64,000 bases of DNA from Homarus americanus. Taxonomy: Eukaryota > Arthropoda > Malacostraca > Decapoda > Nephropidae. Position numbers and translations under genes: made by a program. Shown here piece by piece: positions 1 through 11,449 of the stretch. The stretch is taken from the NCBI RefSeq assembly GCF_018991925.1, contig NW_024737068.1:2853353-2917352 (forward strand), read 5' to 3'. The notes under the pieces were generated by a model that was not told the origin of the DNA, searched no databases, and saw only the letters and a program-made list of their open reading frames with translations. Position 1 is the stretch's first letter; every line of letters starts with the position of its first letter.

Positions 1-2
1 TT

Positions 3-155
3 GGTACGGTAACCGCAGAAGATGTAGCTAAACTAGGGAATAAAATGAATACAGTTTCATAAGCGGTTAAGAAACAAAATAGCTGCATTGAACAGTCCTA
101 CAAGGCAGTAGAAAGTCTGACCGCTCAAATGAATGCTGTTGTTGACGAAACTAGG
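3..155 (+). pseudogene. Endogenous env-like gene, upstream fragment (LTR element)
   Basis: An open frame enters from the left edge and carries a heptad-like stretch (EDVAKLGNKMN, later EQSYKAVESL), as in the coiled-coil region behind the fusion peptide of retroviral/baculoviral-F type envelope proteins. One in-frame stop lies at about 60-62, so the copy is dead. The frame is cut at about 149 by a 555-bp repeat; similar coding sequence resumes at about 710. The fragment, the second env fragment and the LTR at 1921-2396 make up the 3' end of one plus-strand LTR element whose gag and pol would lie to the left of the window. The env assignment rests on heptads, a C-terminal hydrophobic segment and position just before the PPT/LTR. 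It is an inference, not a database match. Confidence 0.5.
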
Positions 156-400
156 TAGTAGGCAGCTACCAAACAGGGAGGTACTACTGCCTGGTAAGAT
201 ATTGGAAGCATAATGTATATTCTAATGGTAGACTCTGCTACCATATGGCATCACAAAAATTGTGACCAAGTCCCATGTTGCTGATCTGATTTTCTGCCTC
301 ATTTACACACAATTGCAGGGTCTCAATTGTTTCTCTTACCTTTGACAACACAACATCCATAATATATTGTTTCTCGCTCTTTATTTTTTCTTTATGGTTC

Positions 401-468
<68 letters not shown>

Positions 469-537
469 TATTATTATTATTATTGTTATCATTATTATTT
501 TATTATTTTTATTTTTGTATTTTTAATATAAATTTTA

Positions 538-618
<81 letters not shown>

Positions 619-704
619 CTTTCGCCCCCCAGGCCTTGATGTGGGTCAGTGACCTGTGCCCGGGCTAATCCCCGTAAAAAAAATAAAATAAAATAAAAAT
701 TAAC
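150..704 (+). mobile_element. SSR-bearing short repeat inserted in env relic
   Basis: A 555-bp insertion sits between two copies of ACGAA (145-149 and 705-709), a candidate target duplication. Its parts are a conserved head (about 163-350), two (ATT)n tracts with a short spacer, a conserved tail (about 623-672, around 'ccttgatgtgggtcagtga') and an A-rich end. The same order occurs at 8941-9604, with almost identical head and tail but different tract lengths. This suggests a SINE-like or other non-autonomous element with an internal microsatellite. Minus-strand ORFs of the head (VRETIETLQL...) are conserved between copies, but I read that as recent common origin and not as coding. Confidence 0.6.
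402..617. repeat. Two (ATT)n microsatellite tracts
   Basis: Nearly perfect ATT repeats at about 402-485 and 538-617 are separated by an AT-rich spacer. They lie inside the SSR-bearing repeat at 150-704. Long open frames of poly-Ile, poly-Tyr or poly-Asn here are products of the repeat and are not genes. Confidence 0.95.
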
Positions 705-709
705 ACGAA

Positions 710-1752
710 TTGTCCAAGGATTCACATGGTCAGAATCTACACTGCAATGGCTACTCTGCTTTACAGAATATATGCATGCAGCTGAAACCCCTGTACAAGC
801 TTTCATAGAAACCAATAGCAGGCTCATAGCTGATCTAGTGAATGCAGGGTTAGGTCCTGTTGATGCACAGTTGTTGCCAGTTGGTCAACTTATTGCCGCT
901 TTACATATACCCTGTAGCTACAACTAAATTATCATCTAACTCCTAGCTTTCAGGAGCATGAAGTGCAGTATTATTACCCATTATTGGAGGCAAAATTAGC
1001 AAATAAAGATATACTAATACATATTCCACTAAAATCACATTTTTTTTATGCATGGCACTTGGCACAATTTCCATTGAAAGCGAATGTTGGTCTTCTAATT
1101 TTGAACAAACAAATTGAACTATTAGTAGTATCAGAAGACTTTTCATTAGTTGCTGTGACTAAGCATGAAGTCCTAAATAATTGTCAATCAACATACTTAC
1201 ATTTGCATGTAAGTCCTGGGTGTACTTTCGCTTTCACATGGGCTGCAGAAGCTACATGTGAATTAGCTATAGTACAAACTAATGCATCTAAAGCCCTACA
1301 ACAATGTGAATACACTCCGATACCACATATACTTGTGTTTCACGCACATGTCAACAATGTGCAATATTTCTAATTTCCAAATCAAACCCAGTGTGATACG
1401 TATATGCCAGGATGTAGGTAAGCATTTAATAGTGGAAGGTTATTATGTAGCATCAGACTATTGTGAAATTAGCAGTAATGCAATCACAGCCTTGCCTACT
1501 CGCAATCATCTTGCATTTGTCACAAACATTACTTCTGAACTGGTATCCATACCATTTTTCCTGAATATAAATTTCAGCAGTCTTCATATTTTATCTGATA
1601 AGCCTAAACTTCTATCATATATTAATGAAACACAGTTTCCTGACTTACAGGATTCTCTTCCTTTATATTCATCTTTCTGTATAATCCTACCTGGTTTCAT
1701 TATATCTACCATCATATTTATTAGTCCCTTGATTGTTATGATAATTTGTTAA
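710..1752 (+). pseudogene. Endogenous env-like gene, main fragment
   Basis: Plus-strand coding sequence continues at about 710-927, then 963-1373, and after a frame change 1377-1752. Visible features are a set of paired cysteines (for example SPGCTFAF and ATCELAI), N-glycosylation-type sites such as N-I-T and N-E-T, and a hydrophobic C-terminal segment (about 1680-1749, LIVMIIC end), which would be a transmembrane anchor. That architecture fits an env glycoprotein of an env-bearing LTR retroelement. At least one frameshift (about 1373-1380), a stop at about 928 and the 555-bp insertion upstream mean no product can be made. The stop at 1750-1752 lies about 140 bp before the polypurine tract, which is where env belongs. 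An alternative is an unrelated third ORF of a Gypsy-like element. Confidence 0.55.
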
Positions 1753-1890
1753 AGAAAGATTTCTTCTAGGTACATAATAATTTCAAAGAGGACTTTTCGG
1801 AAGGAATTGCAAAAGAATTTGCAAGAAGCAAAAATTAAGCTAAAGCACACTTTATTGCTAACAAGGTTAGGTCCACCTAGGATTTAAACC

Positions 1891-1920
1891 GTGAGGTCTA
1901 GGTTGGAGGTGGCCGAGCGG
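1891..1920 (+). promoter_or_regulatory. Polypurine tract before 3' LTR
   Basis: A G/A-rich run (around 'gaggtctaggttggaggtgg') ends directly at the LTR start TGTAATAGCA. This is the place where plus-strand DNA synthesis is primed in LTR elements. The same stretch precedes the inverted relative at 43136 and onward. Confidence 0.5.
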
Positions 1921-2396
1921 TGTAATAGCACCCTTATATTATATAAAAAAAATCACCCAAATATATAATACTTAAATGTATAATACCAAATTATTCACCA
2001 AGTTATTCAACAATGACTCAGTAGTTATTTACTAAGTTATTCAACAATGACTCAGTAGCTGTTCATGTCATACATACTGAGTCTATAACTTCATCAGAGG
2101 TTGAGCCAGGTCAAGCTGATTTAGCAAATACCTCGCCAGCTCTTCCTTGACTCTCGCGCTCTGATTCAGAGCGAGAGGAGGGAGCAGGCAGACTCTTATC
2201 ACTAGTTACCCAGTGTACTCAAGACACTTCCGCTGGTAGAGAAGGCATAATATACTCTCAGCCGAACTAAGTACCTGTGAAATTATATTTTTCTACAATA
2301 AAGAAAAAATCAGCAAAGTGTTTACTTCAGCCCAGCCACTTAAGAGTTCCAGAACTAATTTAAAACATTTAATTTAATACTCAATGTGCTATTACA
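1921..2396 (+). mobile_element. 3' LTR of env-bearing element
   Basis: This 476-bp unit starts TGTAATAGCAC and ends GTGCTATTACA, an 11-bp terminal inverted repeat with the canonical TG...CA ends. It contains AATAAA near 2299 as a polyadenylation signal. It is preceded by a polypurine tract and the env relic. A diverged minus-strand copy lies at about 42755-43135. No 5' partner is in the window. Confidence 0.75.
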
Positions 2397-3094
2397 GGCA
2401 GAATACTATAATTTTTTATGATGACATGCAATTTAAACAATGATATAGGTTCAGCAGTAGAGATTTCCTTGATATTTTCCATGTTATGGAGTATCTACTT
2501 GACAGAGCTGTTGGATATGGTTACCTCGACTTCCCATTCATCAGCTGATGATTGATTTGAGATTCTTTGCAACGAATAGTTTCCAGGTAAGAAAGATTCT
2601 GATTACTGAATGAGTCACATTAATGTGCTACAACACTTTCGTGTTTAGGGTCCATGATGATCAAGAGGGTAAATGTTAAGAATGCTGATGCTTCTTTATT
2701 TTTCGTGTTTTTCTTAAGGAAAACTATTTTGATGTATTTTCAATATAATTGAATCAATGCTGAGTGCATTTTGATTTTAATGTATTAATAAAGAAAAGAC
2801 TTTTCTGAACATGACTAATCGGGGGAAATGTGGGGTTAAAAGAACAGAATGAAACCTAACCTAACCGAACCTAGCCAGGCTACTACGCCCTGCATTGTTT
2901 CGTCTTGCTTTGGTTATGAATATTGACACCTGTCCCGGATTATATCTACAGTACATTTTGTATGTAATTGTTCTTCCTATATGAATTTCTTTGTTATCAT
3001 ATAACAACACAGCCACGTTGTAACACAGTACCATAAACCTTTATAATTTGATCATAATTTGATTGTAATTATAGTAACAAATGTAACTTATGAT
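2397..3094. other. No gene recognised
   Basis: AT-rich sequence with no convincing ORF. A short 'cctaacctaacc' run at about 2853-2866 resembles arthropod telomere repeats but is far too short to matter. Confidence 0.6.
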
Positions 3095-3408
3095 GTGCAA
3101 GGAGAGATTTCTCCTCTGTAAAAACTAGTCGAGTCATAGCTGTCGCAATAATCTTGTAAACATTACTCTGGATGGTGATTGGTTGTTATAATGGTGTAAC
3201 TGAAATGTGATTGACTGGAATTTCAGTGTTTGAATCCTTGCTCGTAACTGAAGAAAATGCAACAGATTACCCGATCAAGGGTTCATGCCAATGTTCTGAA
3301 TATGGGTAATCCACTGCTGGAAATCTTGGATCGAGGAATCCCGATTCCCATGCCTAAGCCGAGCTCAAATCCCAGGCTCAAACCACCGTTCACAATTCGG
3401 GCCTAAGA
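3095..3408. repeat. 310-bp direct repeat, copy A
   Basis: Roughly 80-85% alike by eye to 4142-4444, in the same orientation, from 'caaggagaga' through 'aattcgggcctaag'. No ORF is conserved between the two. It may be the 5' part of a LINE or a SINE, because copy B is joined directly to LINE coding sequence. Confidence 0.8.
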
Positions 3409-4141
3409 ATATGGAAAAGATGTATCAAGGAAGGTGGAATGTGAACATGATGGCAGATCACTGCTGATTGCTGAAGAAAGATTGTGCCAGAGAAAAGGTT
3501 GCCAGAAAATCGAGAAAAAAAAATAAGTTTCACCCATCCTAGAAGTCTAATATTTTGTTCATATATATTCATATATATCATTTCTTTCTGCATTTGCAGG
3601 CAAATAGCATTAATAATCACAATAATCTTTTGGTTTAGTTAACTTTGAAGGCTACTGAATTGTCTTATTTGTATTATATTGTCGTATTTGTATGTTGTAT
3701 TTGTATATGTGTAAGTTATATAATCTTGTCTTATTAGTAATAAAGTGTGACATGATAGCGCAAAAGAAAATATATATTTTTAAATCCTTGATAAAAAAAG
3801 GAATCAGAAACAAGTCTCAGTTTTAAAACATAATACAAGTTTTCTTAAAATGCAGACCGGTGTTATAATTAGCTTCTTAGCTATTACCACTCACTTGCAT
3901 TGTTGTCCATATGACTGGATAAATAAGGGTAAAATTATATTAAAATTTACAAAACTCACCAGTCAATATACTTCCTTGCTTTCACCTTCATATTTTTCCA
4001 GCAACTCCGAAGTTGCAGTGGTGTTCTCTTTGGGATGATGGCACTCGAGTTGGACTGCTCGGTTATATGCTTCCACTTCATATATTTCTTGATAATTGAT
4101 GCAGCATTTGTCTTTTTACTTTCTATTATACTGTTTTCGCT
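3409..4141. other. No gene recognised
   Basis: Unique-looking AT-rich spacer between the two 310-bp repeats. The small open frames have no recognisable domain. Confidence 0.5.
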
Positions 4142-4444
4142 GACTAAGCTTGCAAGGAGAGACTCGTTGAGTCGTAGTGGCTACCATAATCTTGTAAACA
4201 TTACTCTCGATGGTGATTGGCTGTCGTAATGGTGTAACTGAAACGTGATTGGCTGGAATTTCAGTGTACGAATCCTTGCTCGTAATTGAAGACAATGCAA
4301 CATATTACCCAATCCGGGGTTCAAGTCGATGTTCTGAATATGGGTAATCCAATGCATGAAATCTCGGATCGCGGAATTTAGAATCGCAGGCCTGAACCGA
4401 GCTCATATCTTAGGCTCAAATCACCGTTTTGAATTCGGGCCTAA
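4142..4444. repeat. 310-bp direct repeat, copy B
   Basis: Second copy of the 3095-3408 repeat. It ends at the same 'gggcctaag' point, where LINE-like coding sequence begins. Confidence 0.8.
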
Positions 4445-5240
4445 GCTTCTGGAGGATCCAGAGGTAGCATATGTTTTCAGAGAGCAGCTAGAACATGGGC
4501 TGATAAGCAACCCGACAACAAACAACCCAAATTGCAGGGCCGAATGGGATATTCTCGACACTGTCATGACAAAAAACTGCAGAGAGACCCTTGGCCAGAT
4601 CGAAAGAGTTCACCAGGACTGGTTTGATGAAAATAACCCGGAAATCAATGTACTTATCGATGATAAACGGGCTGCTTTAACTGAGTGGCAGAACACTCCT
4701 CAGTCTCGGACCAAAACTGATACCTTCCGCAAGAAGAATGTGGCTGCCCAGCGAGAACTTCGGAATCTAAAGAACGACTGATTTAAAAATAAAGCATGTG
4801 AAACACAAAAACTTGCAGATCAACAAAAGATGCGCGAAATTTTAAATTCAACTAAAGCATTTTATGGGCCAATCATTCATGGCGCAGCCCCCTCCGCTCA
4901 TCCAATGGTAACTCTCTAATAAGAGACGAAGAAGGCATCCTTCGGTGTGGAAAGAGCACTACCATTCACTGTTCAACCAAAACACCGATGTGGATGTCTT
5001 GACTACCCAGCAGGTACCTCAGCATCCAAAGCTGAAACCACCTCAGCTATCCTCCGTCCCTGGATGAGGTAGGTACTGACATCAAACAGATGAAAAATAA
5101 CAAAGCCTCAGGTCCTGATGGAATCCCAGCCGAGGTGCAAAAAGCAGGAGGACTCTGCTTACCAGCCGCCTCCACTCTCTCCTGGAGAATATATGGGAAA
5201 AGGAGGAAATCCCCAAGCTCTTAGAGTAACTACAAAATTG
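4440..5240 (+). pseudogene. LINE ORF2 fragment (linker before RT)
   Basis: The frame open to 4781 and its continuation with stops to about 5240 read like the region between endonuclease and reverse transcriptase of a non-LTR retrotransposon. Key parts are NCRETLGQIERVHQDWFDEN (about 4575-4634), then REILNSTKAFYGP (about 4833-4871), and the RT entry motif around SGPDGIPAEV (about 5109-5138). The widespread invertebrate LINE pattern here is C.ET.G...R.HQDWFD, then K..YGP, then KA.GPDGIPAE. The fragment breaks off before the RT catalytic core and has several stops and frameshifts. It directly follows repeat copy B. Confidence 0.7.
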
Positions 5241-5275
5241 TCATTACAGATTAATCGAACTTCTCGCAGTAATTC

Positions 5276-5278
<3 letters not shown>

Positions 5279-5311
<33 letters not shown>
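5279..5311. repeat. (CA)n microsatellite
   Basis: About 16 CA units, followed by 'agtgtgtatg'. Confidence 0.95.
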
Positions 5312-5312
<1 letters not shown>

Positions 5313-7671
5313 GTGTGTATGTAATATGTATAATATGGCCATGAAGGAAAACCAAAAGCACATACTGTAGGTCTGACTGAACTGGTAATCCCTGACCGGG
5401 GCTGATCACCATGCGGATGAAGTGCACAAAATTGCGCACTGGGAAAGTTTTTATGGCCAGTCTATACTCTGGAGGGTAAACTTAATAAATTGTAAAATTC
5501 GCAAAAACAAAACAAAAATAGGTTGGTGTTAAACAACTGTATTTCGTTATAAGATAGAGTGCAAATGAAAACAATATCTACCCCTGGCAGTGGGTAATCA
5601 TACCAGGTAGAGCAGCATGGTTAGATTTAATTGGAATCCTTCCCTGCTTAGTATAGTCGTTTAAGACGTTGCTCTCAGAAGCTTCCTCTAGATGACCATA
5701 CAAACAAATTTCATTTAATTTATTTTAATATGAATCAGAGCTGACTAGCTTCCTCGCCAAATCTCAGCAAATATAGTGCTATCATTTGAAAGTCGTTTAC
5801 CAAGAAAAATAATTATGCTTGCCAGTCCATAGGGTAATTAATGCATACCTTCCGTCCTAATTATACATGCCACTGCTTGCATAGGCTGCCCTCAGCTGTT
5901 TGAATGAATTAGGAATATTGAACAGTTTTGCATATATGGCAACTTATATTCTCAGTGTTTATTTACATCATTCAGTAACCTTTGAGGATTATGGAGAATA
6001 AGTAAAAACTGAGTCTAGCCATGGCCAGCTACTTGCTAACCTATACACCACTGAAGACTGTTATGTCTATTACTCAATTGCTTCTTAAATATATGACAAC
6101 CACATTACACCTCGCAGCATAATCTTTGTGTAATTTGACAATTCTATGAATTAAGCATTTCTTTTAATTTCCTTGTCATACTTGGGTATACAGCCAATGT
6201 CATGGATATTCACTGAACAAATATCGGTAGTTCCCTATAATTAGGGTCTGCCAAGCTTAATTACTTAGAATACAGGTTCATGCCTATCGACTACACAGAG
6301 GTCATTAAGGTAAGTAAGACTCCAGCTAAGATTTAGACCAAGGACGGGGCGGGTCTGTGTCCTCCACTTCGTCCCTTGTCTGCCACACTCCAAGTGGGAG
6401 AGGTATCGTTCTCCCTTCCCATAGCAGTGCTACATGGCCTCTGATGCCTAGCACGGTGGATTAATTTCTATTTTCCTTGTAATTTGGGCAGGAGAAGGCG
6501 ACACAGATATCGTAGCAAGCCTTACAGAATATATGAATATTGTTGGGCATTAACATGAGTGTGGTGTGAATATGGTTTGTGTGAGGGTCTGTTCTAGTGA
6601 CAGTGGTTGCACGAAGCAAGAGTGACTAAATATTAGCTCACGGCCAGTATGAGTGAATCATGGTATTAAGCAGCAGGTTAACTTATTATATGCTTCTAAA
6701 TAATACAAAATTCAGTCTTACTAGCCGCACAATTCCTCTAGCTCCCATCTCCACTCCTACCCTCTCTTCCCCACGCCCCTCAGCCCGTCACCCTCCTCTC
6801 CCACTGGCCCCCGGTCCCCTACTCCATGTCATGAGCGAATGCTTCAAACACTGGTTCATACTCCCGTGGTTCACAACTCTCTGAGACGATGATTGAAAAC
6901 GCTGACTGCAGCAGGTGGAAGTGTTGGAGGCTATGCATACAGTATATATACGATGAAAAATAAAAATTTTAGGGTTTAAATTTATTTTAATTATAACCTG
7001 AAATCAAAATTTTGTCGGTGAATTTTTGCAAGATTATGTTAGTTAGGTATTTAGTTAGTCGGCCGTATCCAAGATGGTAATACGTGGGTTCTTCGCAAGA
7101 GGACTCCTCACGGTTAGGTTTGCTCAAGCCATGGGTGTAGGCGAACAGCTGATCACAATTAAAGTTAGTTGTGGGCAATAAAAATCAAATAAAGATATAC
7201 TGAATCATATATACCGTATTTTACAAAGTACAAATCTTGTTAACTGGTGATGAATGAATTCACATGTGATTGTGAGGGAGAGTGAATGCTTCAGCATCAG
7301 CATTGACTCAACCCTGACCTTGGCAAATATGCTACAAGTATTGAACCGTTACTTAGGCTAATATGCTATAAGTATTGAAATATTTCATTAATTTCGAACA
7401 TACTATCTAATTAATATATCAGCAGTAAAAATAATGCAAACTAAAGAGAAATCTTCCTGGAGTGTGTTAAACAACCCATACTGTAATGTTAGTTATGGGC
7501 AATAAAAATAAGTGAAGATATACTCAATCAATAGAATTAACAAATGAATCTTCTATATTAGTGGCAAGTAAGCTCACACATCTGTGTGTTAGAGTAGGCC
7601 TAAGGACATCAACAAAACTGAAGGGATATTTCTATCGTAAGACCTTCCTCTTGTTTCACATTAGATCATGA
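5312..7671. other. No gene recognised; short repeated phrases
   Basis: No ORF with a recognisable domain. A phrase of about 44 bp ('gttagttgtgggcaataaaa...') occurs at 7163-7206 and again at 7486-7530, and 'atgctacaagtattgaa' recurs within 7328-7385. These may be remains of an old repeat. Confidence 0.5.
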
Positions 7672-8119
7672 TGTTATCGCCACGCCAATTGTGCGCACTG
7701 GCCACATGTTAAGTGAAGAAACTGTTTACAACTCAGAATAGCTTACTAAGTGAGATGGAGCTGGTAGCAGCTGTGTGACTGCCCGAGGGACAGTCTATCG
7801 CCTTCTACTGTAAAGGCAACATCTTGATTCTCGTACATTTTCCTGTAGGACATTATATTTGTTCTCGTTGATCTAATCCTAGACCCCAAAACATGAGTGC
7901 GATTGTGAACTGTTGAATCCTCTGAGAACTCTAAATAACTTTAATAAGTGTAATTATGTACTGGATATTGATCGTATTATTCAAACTGTGTCTTGATGTA
8001 CCAGCAGTTGTTATATTTGAATTGTATTCAACAGGTTTTAATCGAATTATCCTCATTGCGTCAACGACAAGGGTCTTATTGTCCTGCACAAACCAAAATA
8101 GCTCCTATGAGCGATTACA
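7672..8119 (+). mobile_element. Solo BEL/Pao-type LTR with TSD CATGA
   Basis: This 448-bp unit runs from TGTTATCGCC to GCGATTACA and is flanked on both sides by CATGA (7667-7671 and 8120-8124), a perfect 5-bp target duplication. It matches the 3' LTR of the BEL element at 33344-33870 over its whole length ('gaaactgtttacaactca', 'gagatggagctggtagcagc', 'aacgacaagggtcttatt'). It is a solo LTR left by LTR-LTR recombination of the same family. Confidence 0.9.
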
Positions 8120-8714
8120 CATGAATATACAAAATATTCTAATAGCAAGCGATTTGCTGGTCTAGTTTTGTTTGAACTAACCTTATCAAATACTCATTTA
8201 TCTATAGAAAATACAACTGAGATAAACATACATTGAGGCTTGAATGAGATTTACTGTGGTGTCGTCTGTAGATGGGTTTCAAATTTGGCGGTCTGATATT
8301 TGGTGAACAAACGTAAAATACCAAATTTTTGGGGGTAGAGTATGAATGACTAAACGCCATATCCGTCCTTGTCCATCACCGTAATTCATCATATATGTAT
8401 GATAATTCATGATCATTATTTTTTCGACTATACTAGAAGCATTGCAACATATTTGTAATTGCAATTATGTTAATAGCCAACAGTGATTTATCCTTAGGGT
8501 TTGAGTAGGGCACCCACCCCCTCCTCATAACAATTCCAGTAATATCCGTGAGCATTGCTTACGCCTTGAGGATTCACTATGCTTCTTGAAAGGAAAACGT
8601 GGGCAATCCCCATCGGGAGATCTCAGGCTAAATGATCTTGCATACGGCCGAATATGTGTCTTGTATACTGATTAATACAGCCAGGAGGAGCTGCGCGATG
8701 AAGAGGTAGCCCCG
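8120..8714. other. No gene recognised
   Basis: Moderately AT-rich sequence with no supported feature. Confidence 0.5.
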
Positions 8715-8940
8715 ATGTTTTACACTGGACTGGGTGCTGGTGGTAAGCGATAACGCTCATAACTTTCACTAGTATGTCAATGGTTCGAGCCTCGGCCCGG
8801 ACACAGGTGAGAAGGGTGTTATCCAGTGTAGCCCTACCAAACATCACAGGTTTCCCTGTCCCTGGTGTCCTCCCGTACTAACACTGGATAGAGCGCCCAA
8901 ACGGCTGACAAGTGGCAAAAATGAAAACAAAAACAAAATG
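8715..8940 (+). mobile_element. Possible tRNA-derived SINE
   Basis: A tRNA-like pair of pol III boxes can be seen: 'gtggtaagcg' (A-box-like, about 8738) and 'ggttcgagcc' (B-box-like, about 8781), spaced about as in a tRNA. A non-tRNA body and an A-rich tail ('aaaaatgaaaacaaaaac', about 8917-8936) follow. No second copy is in this window, so the SINE call is tentative. The SSR-bearing repeat begins immediately after it. Confidence 0.4.
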
Positions 8941-9604
<664 letters not shown>

Positions 9605-9728
9605 ACCAATAATAAAAAATATATATATATACATATATACTATACGTAGGTCTGCACATAAGACATTGTCATCTCCTTAATAAACTAGCAGAATCGCCGC
9701 CCTCCGGGGTGCTCATCCGCTAGGCAAC

Positions 9729-9945
9729 GGTAGGACGCCACCCTCCGGGAGGCTCCACATTGTCTCACTGTTCAGTCCCAAAAACTTCTTCTTCCATCAA
9801 TAGTTTATTAACAGTGTATGTAAGTTCCACCATGTTTTTCACTACAACGGTACAGCAAAGAATATTTTTTTTAGCATTAAACTGTTATTATTTTATTGTC
9901 TAATAATCACTACATATAACACCACCCATCATCACTACATATAAC
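9729..9945 (+). repeat. Inverted-repeat unit, left copy
   Basis: From 'ggtaggacgccaccctccgg' through 'catcactacatataacacc' this matches the reverse complement of 14780-14988 with few differences. The downstream part holds a 25-bp tandem (next entry) and ends near 10080 with 'cagacagagagatttctttg' and a TA run, a tail style seen on many animal non-autonomous elements. Confidence 0.8.
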
Positions 9946-9985
9946 ATCATCCATCATCACTACATATAACACCATCCATCGTCAC
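9908..9985. repeat. 25-bp tandem repeat, about 3 units
   Basis: The unit 'tcactacatataacaccacc' plus 5 bp is repeated three times with single-base changes. The right copy of the inverted repeat (14780 onward) has only about one and a half units. Confidence 0.85.
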
Positions 9986-10210
9986 TACAGATCGGTAAAG
10001 TAGTTTCCGAGATTCTCGTGCGGACACACAAAAATAATTAAACAGACAGAGAGATTTCTTTGTTTTATATATATATAGATTAAATTTATCCCACACTTTT
10101 TGGACAAAATGTACCTTCTACCATGAGCTTTCAAATTAATGCTTAAAAATCCTGAAGAGTATAACACACACAAAAATAACTAAATATGTGTTTACTCTTT
10201 CTATGTATTA

Positions 10211-10431
10211 AGACAACTGATGGTGTTTGGATGGGCGTGACTGACCAAAAAAAGGAAGGAAAGTGGTTAGGTTTGACAGGCAGACTCATCTCAATGTCAT
10301 CAACAATCTGGTATTCAGAGGAACCAAACAACTGGGGAGGCAATGAAAACTGTCTGGAAGCATGTGGATACTATGTTTTTCTCTTCTATGATCAGCGCTG
10401 TGACATTGCGCTTCCATTTGTTTGTGAATAA
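10211..10431 (+). CDS. C-type lectin domain, C-terminal exon
   Basis: The open frame from 10186 contains the second half of a C-type lectin-like domain. It reads VWMGVTDQKKEGKWLGLTG (about 10223-10279), then W-Y-S-E-E-P-N-N-W-G-G, then ENCLEAC, and ends RCDIALPFVCE before TAA at 10429-10431. The Q/EPN sugar-specificity motif is intact as EPNN. The calcium-binding WND position reads FYD, so calcium-dependent sugar binding is doubtful. Four cysteines are present (two in ENCLEAC, one before DIA, the last in FVCE). A pyrimidine-rich stretch and AG precede ACAACTGATGG (about 10211), so I place a splice acceptor there and read this as the last coding exon. No upstream exon is recognised, so it could be a stray or captured exon. 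C-type lectins of arthropods are usually secreted pattern-recognition proteins. Confidence 0.75.
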
Positions 10432-11449
10432 TTCAAGAGGCCTTGGAGGGTTGATCTGAAACACGATCGTCGCTAGAGATCCTGTGTACTGCGGTACAGA
10501 GGATAACAAAGCTTTCTTCTTGTAAAACAATGAAAATATCGGTCATATTTGAATCTAGTGTTTCGTGAATTAAAAATATTTATTTCAAAGATTTGGAGCT
10601 TCCAAGCTCGTTTACCGTCTGAATTCTCAAGATTTATACCGAACACTATAGTGCCATCGTAACTGAGATTAAGACAACGTTTCAAGTTTATAGTAGACTA
10701 CCTGGTGAGTTTTGTCTTGCTCTTTTTACCTAAATGTTCAAAGAAAAATAAGTGTCAACAATTTTTTCTATTCTCCCCAATGAATAAGTGGTAGCCTGCG
10801 ACCCGCGGTGGCAAAATAAAGTAGTGAGTAATGATTTTGCAGTGCAGCTGTGAGGGCAAAATATAAAACCAATATACTTGTTCCGCATCAGCCACTTTGT
10901 GACTTCACTGCGTTACAACAATTGACTATGGTTAGGTTAGATTAGGTTATGATTGGCAAGGTTATGATTTGTTGCTTTTCAATGGAAAAAGGTTTTAGAA
11001 ACGAAATTTTTTTTTTACTTCGTGATTCTCAACTAGGAAGATAAAAAAAAATTAGCATTTCCACGAAAAAAAGAAGACTATCTTCATTGCATTAAACATT
11101 AAATATTGAAGAAAAATACACCATAATTGTCCGCCAAACTTGCAACAGTCAAGATCCAAATAATTACCTTCCATTTATATCTCAAAATACAATGGAGAAA
11201 TCGAGTGTGAATCAACGTAAGTGAGTGTGATGACTTAAAATACGCTATAGTTCAGTCAGTCTAGTGATATAGCCATCGCAAATTCCAATACTTTCAAAGT
11301 ACTGGTTTTTGGCTCTCATATTGAAACTGAATAGCATAATAAAAATCAACCAAAATCAAAACATTGGAACACACTGAAATCCAATATGGTCGCCACAGTA
11401 GCCTAGCTGAAACGTGTGTTGTCACTATTCCAGTTGTTGAGGCAGCTAG
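10432..11449. other. No gene recognised
   Basis: May include the 3' untranslated region of the lectin exon. A short 'ggttaggttagattaggtta' run (about 10930) is present. No domain is visible. Confidence 0.5.

Noticed and set aside
238..827. Minus-strand ORFs conserved between 238-492 and 8983-9177 (VRETIETLQLCVNEAEN...)
   Set aside because: Conservation covers non-coding flanks equally and the frame runs into poly-Ile; it is explained by a shared repeat.
1900..1935. 'ggtggccgagcggt' resembles the 5' part of tRNA-Ser/Leu, and a B-box-like 'ggtttaaatcc' is nearby
   Set aside because: The two boxes are on opposite strands, no cloverleaf can be drawn, and the stretch is conserved as the PPT/LTR start of an LTR element.
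2853..2866. Telomere-like (CCTAA)n
   Set aside because: Only about two to three units; it is chance or an old remnant, also at about 10930.
6660..7178. Small ORFs on both strands (74 and 63 codons)
   Set aside because: No domain, no conserved copy and low-complexity proline-rich composition.
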